Source: Streptomyces sp. NBC_01754
GTDB lineage: Bacteria; Actinomycetota; Actinomycetes; Streptomycetales; Streptomycetaceae
DNA: 64,000 nucleotides
Direction: 5' to 3'
Assembly: GCF_035918015.1 (NCBI RefSeq)
Contig: NZ_CP109132.1
Span: 3,658,001 to 3,722,000 of the forward strand
Within the stretch, counting starts at the first letter, position 1. The number at the start of each line of letters is the position of its first letter. The translations under genes were made by a program, and so were the position numbers. Positions 29,911 to 38,755 of this stretch are shown piece by piece. The notes under the pieces were generated by a model. That model made no database searches. It saw only the letters and a program-made list of their open reading frames with translations, and was not told the origin of the DNA.

Positions 29911-30848
29911 CTCGCCCCCTCCACACCGGCCGGCGCGAGGCCGGACCTCGCGCCTTCGGGCAGATCGGACGGGGTGACGGTCCACCACGGGAGCTCCCGG
30001 TAGGCCGGCTCGTCACTGATCTTCTCGTCGCTCCAGGCCGGTACGCCGACGGCTCTCACCACGGACCGGATCTGAATGCGCTCGACCGTGCCGCCGTACT
30101 CGTGATCGGAGAGACGCAGCACCGCGATCCGGCGGATGTAGCGCTCGGACAGTTCCCCGCGAAGCCCGTCGGGACGGTTCTCGTCGTCGTGCGACCCGGT
30201 GTAGAAGTCCCAGGCACGACGCAACTCGTTCTGACGGGTGTGGCTGGGGAGGAGGTTTCCGCGTATCGCCTCCCCGTCCTCACGGGAGAGGTTCCGCCAG
30301 CCGGTGATGTGACGGCCCTCCGGTCCCACCACCTCGGCCCGCACGTGCACGGCGATGTTCTGCTGCAACGGATTGGGGGCGAACAGCTTCCAGTTCTGCT
30401 CGAACTCCGGGTTGACCCAGTCGTCGACCGCGTTGCCGTACTGCTTCGTCAGTGTGTTGGACGGGGCGACGTACAGGAACACCACGGCGAGATGTCCGCA
30501 GGCCAGCAGGGCGATGGCGGACAGTGCCCACGCCGCGACGATCTGGTACGGGAGCGAGAGGGCGGCGATCCCACCGCCCGCACGTTCCTCACCGGGCACG
30601 GTGGGTGGGTCGGCGGGCGTCCTGTCGCCGGCGGCCGGTGACCCGCCGGGACGCGGGTCCGCGCCGTTGGCGGCGGGGGCCGGCGGGCCGCCGGCCCCGA
30701 AGCCGGGCACGTCCGTGCGCGCGCCCTCCCGCCCGTCACCGTCGCCCTCCTCGCCAGGGACCGTGGCAGCGGTGGCCGGGCTGCTCGTCACCTCCGGCCA
30801 GAGGGGCTTCTTCTCATCGCCGGCGCGCCCACCGCGATCCGCATCCAT
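29907..30848 (-). CDS. DUF5819 membrane protein
   Basis: 313 aa from ATG 30848 (GTG 30872 or 30887 also in frame; no strong ribosome site decides). A Gly/Pro/acid-rich cytoplasmic N terminus of about 90 residues, one membrane helix (AWALSAIALLACGHLAVVFLYV), then an outer domain with FAPNPLQQN and EVVGPEGRHITGW. This family is regularly found next to HTTM proteins, so it may be an accessory or substrate partner. It is divergent from paaA, the PaaR operator lying between them. Confidence 0.75.
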   Translation of the reverse strand: MDADRGGRAGDEKKPLWPEVTSSPATAATVPGEEGDGDGREGARTDVPGFGAGGPPAPAANGADPRPGGSPAAGDRTPADPPTVPGEERAGGGIAALSLPYQIVAAWALSAIALLACGHLAVVFLYVAPSNTLTKQYGNAVDDWVNPEFEQNWKLFAPNPLQQNIAVHVRAEVVGPEGRHITGWRNLSREDGEAIRGNLLPSHTRQNELRRAWDFYTGSHDDENRPDGLRGELSERYIRRIAVLRLSDHEYGGTVERIQIRSVVRAVGVPAWSDEKISDEPAYRELPWWTVTPSDLPEGARSGLAPAGVEGAR

Positions 30849-30879
30849 CCCGCCCCGCTCACCGCCACTCACCGGCCAG

Positions 30880-30888
30880 TTATCCACA
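30880..30888. other. Single DnaA box in the DUF5819 / paaA gap
   Basis: Exact TTATCCACA, followed by GGGTTGACA, which also resembles a -35 element for the rightward paa operon. Confidence 0.4.
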
Positions 30889-30932
30889 GGGTTGACACCC
30901 TACGGGCCACCGACCCACCATTGAAGCCATGG

Positions 30933-30949
30933 AACCGAACGATCGGTCG
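30933..30949. promoter_or_regulatory. PaaR operator upstream of paaA
   Basis: The reverse complement is CGACCGATCGTTCGGTT, identical to the paaN site over 17 bp. Centre 24 nt before the paaA start, suited to block transcription. Confidence 0.75.
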
Positions 30950-30963
30950 GTAGGGAGCCTGGT

Positions 30964-32013
30964 ATGGGTGGAGTGACCGCGGGCCGGACAGCGCGGGGAG
31001 CGGCGGGCACGGCAGCGGCGGCCGGCGAGGAGGCGGCGTTCGACGCCGCGGTGGCCGCCGACGAGCGAATCGAGCCACGCGACTGGATGCCGGACGCCTA
31101 CCGCGCCACGCTGATCCGCCAGATGGCCCAGCACGCCCACTCCGAGATCATCGGCATGCAGCCGGAGGCCAACTGGATCAGCCGGGCTCCCTCGCTACGC
31201 CGCAAGGCCATCCTGATCGCCAAGGTGCAGGACGAGGCCGGCCACGGCCTGTATCTGTACAGCGCCGCCGAGACACTCGGCACCAGTCGCGACGAGCTGC
31301 TCGACAAGTTGCACGCGGGACGCCAGCGCTACTCGTCGATCTTCAACTATCCGACCCTCACATGGGCGGACGTGGGGGCCATCGGCTGGCTCGTGGACGG
31401 CGCCGCCATCACCAACCAGGTGCCGCTCTGCCGGTGCTCCTACGGACCCTACGCACGGGCGATGGTCCGGATCTGCAAGGAGGAGTCCTTTCACCAGCGC
31501 CAGGGGTTCGAGCTGCTGCTGGCCCTCAGCCGAGGCACCCCCGCACAGCACGAGATGGCCCAGGACGCCGTGAACCGCTGGTGGTGGCCCTCACTGATGA
31601 TGTTCGGCCCGCCCGACGACGCCTCCTCTCACTCGGCACAGTCGATGGCCTGGAAGATCAAGCGGCATTCCAACGACGAGCTGCGGAGACGCTTCGTCGA
31701 CATATGTGTCCCGCAGGCACAGGCCTTGGGGCTGACCCTCCCCGATCCCGACATCCGGTGGAACGAGGAGCTGGGGCAGCACGACTTCGGAGCGATCGAC
31801 TGGACGGAGTTCCAGGAGGTGCTCAAGGGCAACGGCCCGTGCAACGACCAGCGGCTGGCCCAGCGGCGCACAGCCCATGAGGAGGGAGCCTGGGTCCGCG
31901 GTGCGGCGGCGGCGTACGCGGACAAACACAGAGCACGGACAGGCGGCTCCAGGGCCGCCGCGCAGTCCGCCACCGCCCGAGTGACCGAACAGCCCGTGGA
32001 GGCGACCGCATGA
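30964..32013 (+). CDS. paaA: 1,2-phenylacetyl-CoA epoxidase catalytic subunit PaaA
   Basis: 349 aa. Diiron ferritin-like oxygenase subunit that epoxidises phenylacetyl-CoA. Metal-ligand helices carry [17 protein letters not shown] and [14 protein letters not shown], the two E-x-x-H motifs. A C-terminal Ala/Arg tail (about 320-349) is extra. ATG 30964 has GGGAG 6 nt upstream; GTG 30973 is a possible alternative. First of five overlapping genes paaABCDE. Confidence 0.95.
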   Translation: MGGVTAGRTARGAAGTAAAAGEEAAFDAAVAADERIEPRDWMPDAYRATLIRQMAQHAHSEIIGMQPEANWISRAPSLRRKAILIAKVQDEAGHGLYLYSAAETLGTSRDELLDKLHAGRQRYSSIFNYPTLTWADVGAIGWLVDGAAITNQVPLCRCSYGPYARAMVRICKEESFHQRQGFELLLALSRGTPAQHEMAQDAVNRWWWPSLMMFGPPDDASSHSAQSMAWKIKRHSNDELRRRFVDICVPQAQALGLTLPDPDIRWNEELGQHDFGAIDWTEFQEVLKGNGPCNDQRLAQRRTAHEEGAWVRGAAAAYADKHRARTGGSRAAAQSATARVTEQPVEATA

Positions 32014-32300
32014 GCAGCTCGACCGACTGGCCGCTGTGGGAGGTCTTCGTCCGCTCCCGGCGCGGGCTCTCCCACACCCACGCCGGCAGCCTGCACGCAC
32101 CGGATGCCGAGATGGCCCTGCGCAACGCGCGCGACCTGTACACACGCCGCTCGGAAGGGGTCTCCGTCTGGGTGGTCCCGTCGACGGAGATCACCGCCTC
32201 CTCGCCGGACGAGAAGGACACCTTCTTCGAGCCCGCCGGGGACAAGCCCTACCGGCACCCCACGTTCTACGAGATCCCGGAAGGGGTGAAGCACCTGTGA
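32010..32300 (+). CDS. paaB: Phenylacetyl-CoA epoxidase subunit PaaB
   Basis: 96 aa, normal for the family. [21 protein letters not shown] at the start and the conserved [13 protein letters not shown] region identify it. Bridges the PaaA/PaaC heterodimers. ATGA overlap with paaA and GTGA overlap with paaC. Confidence 0.94.
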   Translation: MSSSTDWPLWEVFVRSRRGLSHTHAGSLHAPDAEMALRNARDLYTRRSEGVSVWVVPSTEITASSPDEKDTFFEPAGDKPYRHPTFYEIPEGVKHL

Positions 32301-32998
32301 CCGCCGCCCTCGCTCTCGGCGACGACGCGCTGGTCCTCTCTCACCGGCTGGGGGAGTGGGCCGCTCACGCCCCTGTGCTGGAGGAGGAGTTGGCACTGGC
32401 CAACATCGCCCTGGACCTGCTGGGACAGGCCAGGTCGCTGCTCTCGTCCGTCGGGGACGAGGACGAGCTCGCCTTCCTCCGTGAAGAGCGGTCCTTCCGC
32501 AACGTCCAGCTGGTCGAGCAGCCGAACGGCGACTTCGCCCACACCATGGCGCGTCAGCTCTACTTCTCCGTCTACCAGCACCTGATGTACGAGCGGCTGG
32601 CCGCCGGCGGGGGCGAGTTCGCCGACCTCGCGGCAAAGGCCGTCAAAGAGGTCGCCTACCACCGCGACCACGCCGAACAGTGGGTGCTGCGACTCGGCGA
32701 CGGCACCGCGGAGAGCCACGAGCGGATGCAGCGCGGTCTGGACGCGCTGTGGCGGTACACCGGAGAGCTGTTCGAGCCGGTGGAAGGCGTCGACATCGAC
32801 TGGCAGGCGCTGAGGGACGGCTGGCTGACCGCCGTCACATCCATCGTCGGGCAGGCCACACTGGCTCTGCCCTCGGGGCCGCAGTCGGGGGCCTGGGCCG
32901 CGGGGGCCGGCCGGCAGGGACTGCACACCGAACCGTTCGGACGGATGCTCGCCGAGATGCAGCATCTCCACCGCAGCCATCCGGGGGCGTCATGGTGA
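32297..32998 (+). CDS. paaC: Phenylacetyl-CoA epoxidase structural subunit PaaC
   Basis: 233 aa from GTG 32297, which overlaps the paaB stop. Ferritin-like fold, with LGEWAAHAPVLEEELALANIALDLLGQ region and EVAYHRDHAEQWVLRLG. The structural partner of PaaA, lacking an active diiron site in studied examples. Confidence 0.93.
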   Translation: MTAALALGDDALVLSHRLGEWAAHAPVLEEELALANIALDLLGQARSLLSSVGDEDELAFLREERSFRNVQLVEQPNGDFAHTMARQLYFSVYQHLMYERLAAGGGEFADLAAKAVKEVAYHRDHAEQWVLRLGDGTAESHERMQRGLDALWRYTGELFEPVEGVDIDWQALRDGWLTAVTSIVGQATLALPSGPQSGAWAAGAGRQGLHTEPFGRMLAEMQHLHRSHPGASW

Positions 32999-33579
32999 AC
33001 GGCTCCCCCGAGGCCAAGGCCCTGCCGTCCGGGAACGCGCCACCCGGACGCGCTCCGTCCGGCAGCCCGCCGGCCAGCGCCCTGTCGACGGCGACTCCGG
33101 TGGAGGCCGAAATCCGCCGACTCGCCGGCTCCGTGCCCGACCCCGAGCTTCCGGTCGTGACCCTGGAGGAACTCGGCGTGCTCCGGGACGTGCGGATGCA
33201 GGGACCGGGCAGCGTCACCGTCCGCATCACCCCGACATACACCGGCTGTCCGGCCATCGAAACCATGGCGGCCGACGTCGAACGCGTGCTGCACGAGCAC
33301 GGGGTACCCGAGGTGTCCGTGGTCACCGTGCTCGCGCCGGCCTGGTCGACGGACGACATCAGCGACGAAGGACGGCGCAAGCTCGCGGAGTTCGGCATAG
33401 CCCCGCCCCGCCCGCACCGTGGTCCGGACGGGCCGGTCCCGGTGACCCTGTCCGTGCGCTGCCCGCACTGCGGCTCCACCGACACGGAACTGCTGAGCCG
33501 CTTCTCCTCCACGGCCTGCAAGGCCTTGCGCCGATGCGTGGACTGCCGTGAGCCGTTCGACCACTTCAAGGAGTTGTAG
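32992..33579 (+). CDS. paaD: Phenylacetyl-CoA epoxidase maturation protein PaaD (MIP18/DUF59 family)
   Basis: 195 aa. A 40-residue Pro/Ala-rich start, then the DUF59 domain (SVPDPELPVVTLEELGVL, PTYTGCPAIETM) and a C-terminal four-cysteine zinc/iron motif (CPHCGS ... CKALRRCVDC). Needed for assembly of the epoxidase or its cluster. ATG 32992 overlaps the paaC stop; GTG 32995 follows directly and may be the true start. Confidence 0.92.
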   Translation: MVNGSPEAKALPSGNAPPGRAPSGSPPASALSTATPVEAEIRRLAGSVPDPELPVVTLEELGVLRDVRMQGPGSVTVRITPTYTGCPAIETMAADVERVLHEHGVPEVSVVTVLAPAWSTDDISDEGRRKLAEFGIAPPRPHRGPDGPVPVTLSVRCPHCGSTDTELLSRFSSTACKALRRCVDCREPFDHFKEL

Positions 33580-34641
33580 ATGTTCCATCCGCTCCGGGTC
33601 AGCGCGATCGAACGGGTCACGGACGACGCGGTGGCCGTCACCTTCGCCGTGCCGCCCGAACTGCGCGAGACCTTCCGCCACCGCCCGGGTCAGCACCTGA
33701 ACGTGCGTCACCGCGTTGGCGGCGAGGAGATACGCCGTTCGTACTCGATCTGTGCGCCTGCCTCGACCGGGCCTGAGCCACCGGTGCTCAGGGTGGGCAT
33801 CCGTCTGGTCGACGGCGGGGTGTTCTCCACGTACGCCCTCAAGGAACTCGCGGTCGGCGACGTGGTGGAGGCGATGGCCCCGATCGGCCGGTTCGTCCTC
33901 GAACCACGCGCCGGCCACTTCGCCGCCGTCGTCGGTGGAAGCGGCATCACACCCGTGCTGTCGATCGCGGCCACACTGCTCGCACGCGAGCGGACGGCCC
34001 GCTTCTGCCTGATCCGCAGCGACCGTACGGCCGCGTCGACGATGTTCCTGGAGGAGGTGGCCGACCTCAAGGACCGCCACCCGGGCCGCTTCCACCTCGT
34101 GACGGCGCTGTCCCGGGAGGAGCAGGCCGCCGGGCTTCCGTCCGGTCGGCTGGACCGCGAGCGGCTCACCGGGCTGCTGCCCGCGCTGCTGCCGGTGCCG
34201 TCCGTGGACGGCTGGTTCCTGTGCGGCCCCCTCGGCCTGGTCCGGCAGGCGGAGGGTGCCCTACGGGACCTGGGGGTCGACCGGGCCCGCGTCCACCAGG
34301 AGATCTTCCATGTGGCCGACGACGCTCCGGCCCGGCCGGCGGTGACCACGGCTGCGGCCTCCTCACAGAGCACGCTCACCGCGACCCTGGACGGCCGCTC
34401 GGGCAACTGGCCCGTCCAGGAGGGCGAATCGCTGCTGGAGACGGTGCTGCGGAGCCGCGCGGACGCTCCCTACGCGTGCAAGGGCGGTGTGTGCGGGACC
34501 TGTCGGGCCTATCTGGTCTCGGGCGAGGTGCGGATGGACCGCAACTTCGCACTGGAACCGGAGGAGACCGGGGCGGGCTTCGTACTGGCCTGCCAGTCGC
34601 ACCCGGTCACCCCGGAGGTGGAACTCGACTTCGACCGCTGA
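33580..34641 (+). CDS. paaE: Phenylacetyl-CoA epoxidase reductase PaaE
   Basis: 353 aa. Ferredoxin-NADP reductase half (FAD motif RRSYSICAP, NADP motif GGSGITPVLS) joined to a plant-type 2Fe-2S domain (CKGGVCGTCRAYL, then a fourth Cys in LACQSHP). Delivers electrons from NADPH to PaaA. ATG directly abuts the paaD stop. Confidence 0.95.
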   Translation: MFHPLRVSAIERVTDDAVAVTFAVPPELRETFRHRPGQHLNVRHRVGGEEIRRSYSICAPASTGPEPPVLRVGIRLVDGGVFSTYALKELAVGDVVEAMAPIGRFVLEPRAGHFAAVVGGSGITPVLSIAATLLARERTARFCLIRSDRTAASTMFLEEVADLKDRHPGRFHLVTALSREEQAAGLPSGRLDRERLTGLLPALLPVPSVDGWFLCGPLGLVRQAEGALRDLGVDRARVHQEIFHVADDAPARPAVTTAAASSQSTLTATLDGRSGNWPVQEGESLLETVLRSRADAPYACKGGVCGTCRAYLVSGEVRMDRNFALEPEETGAGFVLACQSHPVTPEVELDFDR

Positions 34642-34701
34642 CATCCGGCCCGCGACCCAGCCGCGCCGTCGGCACAGGCGAGGACAAGCGGTGCCGGGCG
34701 G

Positions 34702-34735
34702 GTGTACGAGGCCCGGCCCTCCGGGTCCCGTACAC
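34702..34735 (+). terminator. Terminator after paaE
   Basis: 15-bp arms (34702-34716 and 34721-34735, beginning GTGTACG and ending CGTACAC) with 4-nt loop; 13 of 15 positions match and the other two allow wobble pairing in one strand's transcript. Between convergent genes, so may act both ways. Confidence 0.75.
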
Positions 34736-34766
34736 GACGGAGGAATCAGGGAAATCAGCGGACGGG

Positions 34767-35111
34767 TCAGAGGACGAACGCCGGGTTGCCGTCGTCCGTG
34801 ACCATCGGGCGCCCGGCTCCGTCCCAGGCGAGCATGCCGCCGTCGACGTTCACCGCGTCGACGCCCTGCCGCACCAGGTACTGGGTGACCTGCGCGGACC
34901 GGCCGCCGACCCGGCACATCACATGCACACGGCGTCCGTCCTCGGCCGCCTCGGTCAGCTCGCCGAAGCGGCCCACGAAGTCACTCATGGGGATGTGCAG
35001 CGCGCCCTCGACGTGCCCGGCCGCCCACTCGTCGACCTCACGGACGTCCAGCACGAAGCCGTCCGACGGCACCGCCGCGACGTCCACCGAGGGCAGCGGG
35101 GCGAAATTCAT
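34767..35111 (-). CDS. Single-domain rhodanese
   Basis: 114 aa. Complete rhodanese fold: LDVREVDEWAAGHVEGALHIP, active-site loop VMCRVGGRSAQVTQYL with the catalytic Cys, and VNVDGGMLAWDGAG. Sulfurtransferase or persulfide carrier; partner unknown. Follows the J-domain gene by 59 nt, so probably the same transcript. Confidence 0.92.
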   Translation of the reverse strand: MNFAPLPSVDVAAVPSDGFVLDVREVDEWAAGHVEGALHIPMSDFVGRFGELTEAAEDGRRVHVMCRVGGRSAQVTQYLVRQGVDAVNVDGGMLAWDGAGRPMVTDDGNPAFVL

Positions 35112-35170
35112 GGGTCATGCCTTCTCTCGTATGTACACGCCGAAGTCACCGGAAGCGTTCACCGGGAACG

Positions 35171-36154
35171 CTACTGCACCAGCTCCGCCAGCTCGGCCTC
35201 GCGCTGCGACACCTCTCCCAGCAGCTTCTCGCCGATCTCCTCGAGCAGCCGGTCGGGGTCGTCGGGCGCCATCCGCAGCATCGAGCCGATGGCGCTCTCC
35301 TCCAGCTCTCTGGCGAGAACCGTGAGGAGTTCCTTGCGGCTGCTCAGCCACTCCAACCGCGCGTAGAGCTCCTCGCTCTCGCTCAGCTGGAGCTCCGGTG
35401 TCACGGGCCCGGCGGCCCACTCGGCGGCCAGCTCCTTGAGCAGGGCCACGTCACCGCGTCCGTACGCCGCGTTGACCCGTGCGATGAACTCGTCCCGGCG
35501 GGCCCGCTCCGTCTCGTCCGGTGCGAGGTCGGGGTGGGCCTGGCGGGCCAGCTCACGGTAGAGCTTGCGTGCCTCCTCGCTCGGCCGGACCCGCTTCGGC
35601 GGACGGACCGGCTGCTCGGTGAGCATGGCCGCGGCCTCGGGCGAAAGCCCGTCGGAGTCCATCCAGTCGTGGAAGAGCTCCTCGACGCCCGGCATCGGCA
35701 TAACGATCGCCCGGGCCTCCTGCGCCTTGCGCAGGTCTTCCGGATCACCAGTCTTCGCGGCCCGCGCCTCCGCGATCCGGGCGTCCAGCTCGTCCAGTCG
35801 CGCGTACACCGGGCCGAGCTTCTGGTGGTGCAGCCGGGAGAAGTTCTCGACCTCCACCCGGAAGGTCTCCACCGCGATCTCGAACTCGATCAGTGCCTGC
35901 TCGGCCACTCGCACGGCCCTGGCGAGCCGCTCCTCCGGCCGCGGGGACCCGGTGCCTACCGCCGCCGAACCGTCGGGTGCCCCGGCGGTACCGGCCGCCG
36001 TACCGCCGGCCCCGGCCTCCGGCTGGGTCTCCGCCTCGGCATCCGCCTGGTACGGCTGATGCGGGCGGCCCTGCGGGGCCTGGTCCTGCCGGTCCTGGTC
36101 CTGCCGGTCTTCGTCGTTCCGGGTGGCCGGCACCCCGGCGGCTTCGTGGGTCAC
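35171..36154 (-). CDS. J-domain-containing protein
   Basis: 327 aa. Disordered Gln/Asp/Pro-rich N terminus (about 75 residues), a coiled-coil-prone middle (ERLARAVRVAEQALIEFEIAVE), then an atypical internal J-domain with AHPDLAPDETERARRDEFIARVNAAY; the HPD tripeptide that stimulates DnaK is present. Lacks the Gly/Phe and zinc parts of DnaJ. GTG start with TACGCT 6 nt upstream, so leaderless translation is likely; trmH has the same arrangement. Confidence 0.82.
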   Translation of the reverse strand: MTHEAAGVPATRNDEDRQDQDRQDQAPQGRPHQPYQADAEAETQPEAGAGGTAAGTAGAPDGSAAVGTGSPRPEERLARAVRVAEQALIEFEIAVETFRVEVENFSRLHHQKLGPVYARLDELDARIAEARAAKTGDPEDLRKAQEARAIVMPMPGVEELFHDWMDSDGLSPEAAAMLTEQPVRPPKRVRPSEEARKLYRELARQAHPDLAPDETERARRDEFIARVNAAYGRGDVALLKELAAEWAAGPVTPELQLSESEELYARLEWLSSRKELLTVLARELEESAIGSMLRMAPDDPDRLLEEIGEKLLGEVSQREAELAELVQ

Positions 36155-36212
36155 CCGTCCAGCGTATGGCCACCGCCCGTGCCCCGTGGACGCGCGGCCG
36201 CCGTCGAGCCGC

Positions 36213-37676
36213 TCACACCCCGAGCTCGGCGGCCGTCCGGCCCGCTCTCACGGCCCGTGCCAACTCCGCGTGGTCCGCCTCCGTCCTGTCCGCGTAGGCC
36301 ACCGCGAAGGCGGCGACCGCCTCGTCCAGCTCGGAACTCTTCCCGCAGTAGCCCGCGAGCAGCCGGGGGTCGGCACTGTGCGCGTGTGCGCGCGCCAGCA
36401 GTGCCCCGGTCATCCGCCCGTAGTCGTCGACCTCGTCCGCCGCCAGTGCGGCCGGGTCCACGCCGCCCTTGCGGTTACGGAACTGCCGTACCTGGTAGGG
36501 CCTGCCGTCCACCTCGGCCCAGCCGAGCAGTATGTCGCTCACCACCTGCATCCGCTTCTGGCCGAGGACCACTCGGCGCCCCTCGTGCACCACGTGCGGC
36601 ACACCGAATCCAGCCGACGGGAGGTACGGGGAAAGCGCGGAGGGGCGGGCCTCCTTCACCTGGAGAACCAGGGGCTCACCACGGTGGTCGAGCAGCAGCA
36701 CCACGTACGACCGGGTTCCCACGCTGCCCGTACCGACCACCCGGAACGCCACATCCTGGATCGCATACCGGGCGAGCAGCGGAACACGGTTCTCCGGCAG
36801 CGTCCCGAGATACCCCTCGAGGCCCGCCGCCACAGCAGCCGCCTCCTCGTCCGGCACCCGGCGCAGGACCGGCGGCGCGTCGACGAAGCACCGGCCGCCG
36901 CCCTCGGCCTCCGCGGTCGACCTGGCCGCGAAACGTGCGCTGGTGTTGTTGCGGGCCTTGGCCGACACCCGCTCCAGCGTCCCCAGCAGATCGCGGGCGT
37001 CCGTGTGGGAGACGAGGTCCTCCTCCGCGATGGCGTTCCAGGCGTCCAGGGCGGGCAACCGGGCCAGCAGCCGCATGGTGCGCCGGTAGGCGCCCACCGT
37101 GTCGTAGGCGCCCCGGCGGCAGGTCTCCTCGTCCGCACCGGCCTCACGGCCTGCCAGGACCAGCGAGGTGGCCAGTCGCTTGAGGTCCCACTCCCACGGG
37201 CCGAAGACGGTTTCGTCGAAGTCGTTGAGATCGATGACCAGGTTGCCGCGCGCGTCACCGTAGAGCCCGAAGTTGGCCGCGTGCGCGTCGCCGCAGAGCT
37301 GGGCGCCCACGCCGGTGACCGGGGTGCCCGTCAGGTCGTGGGCCATCAGTCCGGCCGAGCCGCGCAGAAAGGCGAACGGGGTGGCCACCATGCGCCCCAC
37401 CCGGATCGGGATCAGTTCCGGCACCCTGCCCTGGTTGGACTCCTCGACCGCCCGCACCGCGTCGGGCCGGTCGGCGGGCAGGTCCAGCCGGCTGTGGCTC
37501 GCCCGCGGCACCGCGAGCCGCAGCGCCTTCCCAGCTGTCTTAGCGGAGGCCGCACGGGCTGCCCCGGGCCCCAGCCCTCCTCCGGCCGGACGCCTGGCGA
37601 AGCCGGGTACGACCGGGATGCGGGACCTCCCCGCCGCCGTACGCCGCACCGGCACCGTCACATCGGTCCCGCTCAT
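36213..37676 (-). CDS. DUF2252 family protein
   Basis: 487 aa. Family-defining CGDAHAANFGLYGDARG and NLVIDLNDFDET, followed by WEWDLKRLATSLVLAGRE, resembling a protein-kinase-like/APH catalytic loop. Function of DUF2252 is undetermined; small-molecule phosphotransfer is a guess from fold. The basic N terminus (about 60 residues) is variable in the family. The upstream gap holds a doubled GTGCACAA repeat and parS. Confidence 0.87.
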   Translation of the reverse strand: MSGTDVTVPVRRTAAGRSRIPVVPGFARRPAGGGLGPGAARAASAKTAGKALRLAVPRASHSRLDLPADRPDAVRAVEESNQGRVPELIPIRVGRMVATPFAFLRGSAGLMAHDLTGTPVTGVGAQLCGDAHAANFGLYGDARGNLVIDLNDFDETVFGPWEWDLKRLATSLVLAGREAGADEETCRRGAYDTVGAYRRTMRLLARLPALDAWNAIAEEDLVSHTDARDLLGTLERVSAKARNNTSARFAARSTAEAEGGGRCFVDAPPVLRRVPDEEAAAVAAGLEGYLGTLPENRVPLLARYAIQDVAFRVVGTGSVGTRSYVVLLLDHRGEPLVLQVKEARPSALSPYLPSAGFGVPHVVHEGRRVVLGQKRMQVVSDILLGWAEVDGRPYQVRQFRNRKGGVDPAALAADEVDDYGRMTGALLARAHAHSADPRLLAGYCGKSSELDEAVAAFAVAYADRTEADHAELARAVRAGRTAAELGV

Positions 37677-37758
37677 GGAGCGTCGCCTCCCCCGCCCAGC
37701 TGTTCCACCCGTATCGAACGCGACGACGGTACAGGCGCCTCACGACCGCGGCCTTCCT

Positions 37759-37788
37759 CTGTGCACAACTCGGCTGTGCACAACTCGG
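37759..37788. repeat. Two 15-bp direct repeats containing TGTGCACAA
   Basis: CTGTGCACAACTCGG at 37759-37773 and again at 37774-37788, upstream of the DUF2252 gene. TGTGCACAA is one base from a reversed DnaA box TGTGGACAA. Part of the gene-free stretch 37677-38358. Confidence 0.6.
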
Positions 37789-37953
37789 CGGGAACCCCGT
37801 GGACGGCCGGGGGTCGCAGCCACCTGGAGCCACGGAGCGCTCAGACCCTCGACCGCTTTCCAGCCGGCTCCGGGCCCTTCCACGGCAAGGTGACGCCGCC
37901 ACGCCCGACGACGCCGACCTCGTGCACCGCTCCAGGCCTCTGTCTCATGCGCT

Positions 37954-37967
37954 GTTTCACGTGAAAC
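37954..37967. other. parS centromere site (intergenic)
   Basis: Second exact GTTTCACGTGAAAC, 20 kb from the first, within the 680-bp gap between the DUF2252 gene and tRNA-Leu. Confidence 0.92.
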
Positions 37968-38079
37968 GTGCGGGCCCGCTCGCGGATCACGCCCGGAGGG
38001 CAGCCAGGACTCGCGCGGGGTGAGCCTCCCAACAGGTCGCGGCGACGGCGCAGCAGTCGGCGCGCCACCTCCGGGGCGC

Positions 38080-38131
38080 AGGAGTACGCCCGCACTGGAG
38101 TACGCCCGCCCTCCGGGCACCGGAGTACGCC
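38080..38131. repeat. Three copies of GGAGTACGCCC
   Basis: Copies at 38080-38090, 38096-38106 and 38121-38131, in the same gap. Possible binding motif or residue of slippage; no gene seen around them. Confidence 0.6.
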
Positions 38132-38289
38132 CTGAGCGTCAACACGACGGCGTGCGGGGCGGTTTCATCCGGGCCCCGCACAGGCCCCGCACACCCAGGC
38201 GGCGACCTCGCCCTCACGCCCCGGCCGCCCGCACCGTGTAACGACCGTCACATCCACCCGCACGCGCCGCGCCCGGCCCACCCGGACAC

Positions 38290-38331
38290 GACGAAGAGGG
38301 CCCATCGTTTTCACGATGAACCCTCTTCGTC
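38290..38331 (-). terminator. tRNA-Leu terminator
   Basis: Perfect 11-bp stem GACGAAGAGGG (38290-38300) with CCCTCTTCGTC (38321-38331), and an inner CATCGT/ACGATG stem. Lies 28 nt past the tRNA 3' end. Confidence 0.85.
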
Positions 38332-38358
38332 CACAGACACCTCATCGGTGTCCCGTTG

Positions 38359-38441
38359 TGCGCGAGGGGGGATTTGAACCCCCACGTCCCTAAGGACACT
38401 GGCACCTGAAGCCAGCGCGTCTGCCGTTCCGCCACTCGCGC
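38359..38441 (-). tRNA. tRNA-Leu (CAG anticodon)
   Basis: 83 nt. Acceptor arm GCGCGAG/CTCGCGC, long class II variable arm, T arm GGGGGTTCAAATCCCCC, anticodon stem CTGGC/GCCAG with loop TTCAGGT, giving anticodon CAG for CUG codons. Discriminator A; no encoded CCA. Confidence 0.95.
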
Positions 38442-38484
38442 ATGAGTGGTGTTTCCAGGCTCTCCCACCGCGTGGTGCGAGCGC

Positions 38485-38500
38485 CTTTCGACATCGAAAG
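38485..38500. promoter_or_regulatory. 16-bp palindrome upstream of tRNA-Leu and fhaA
   Basis: CTTTCGA-CA-TCGAAAG next to an AT-rich GATTAG, in the 314-bp gap between tRNA-Leu and fhaA. Possible operator or part of the tRNA promoter. The rest of the gap shows no gene. Confidence 0.35.
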
Positions 38501-38755
38501 ATTAGCACGTGGGCAGGGGCGGATTCACATCCGTTGTTTCGGAGGACCCGCCAGGGGAAGCGGGAACCCGGGGAGCCCGCCCCCACTCCTTCTGAGTGCG
38601 CCCGGAGTGCGGGACACTGGCAGGAGGCCACCTCTACGATCCGTGTGAGAGGTGACACTCATCCGCCGTGCAGACAAGGGGAACCAGCCGATTTCCCGAC
38701 GCGTGGATACGATCAGTCAGCAGTACAGGGACGACGACACCGGAGGAGGTGCCCC

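Noticed and set aside
30887..30895. GTG 30887 as the DUF5819 start
   Set aside because: It sits inside the DnaA-box/promoter-like sequence with no ribosome site; ATG 30848 is kept, though not proven.
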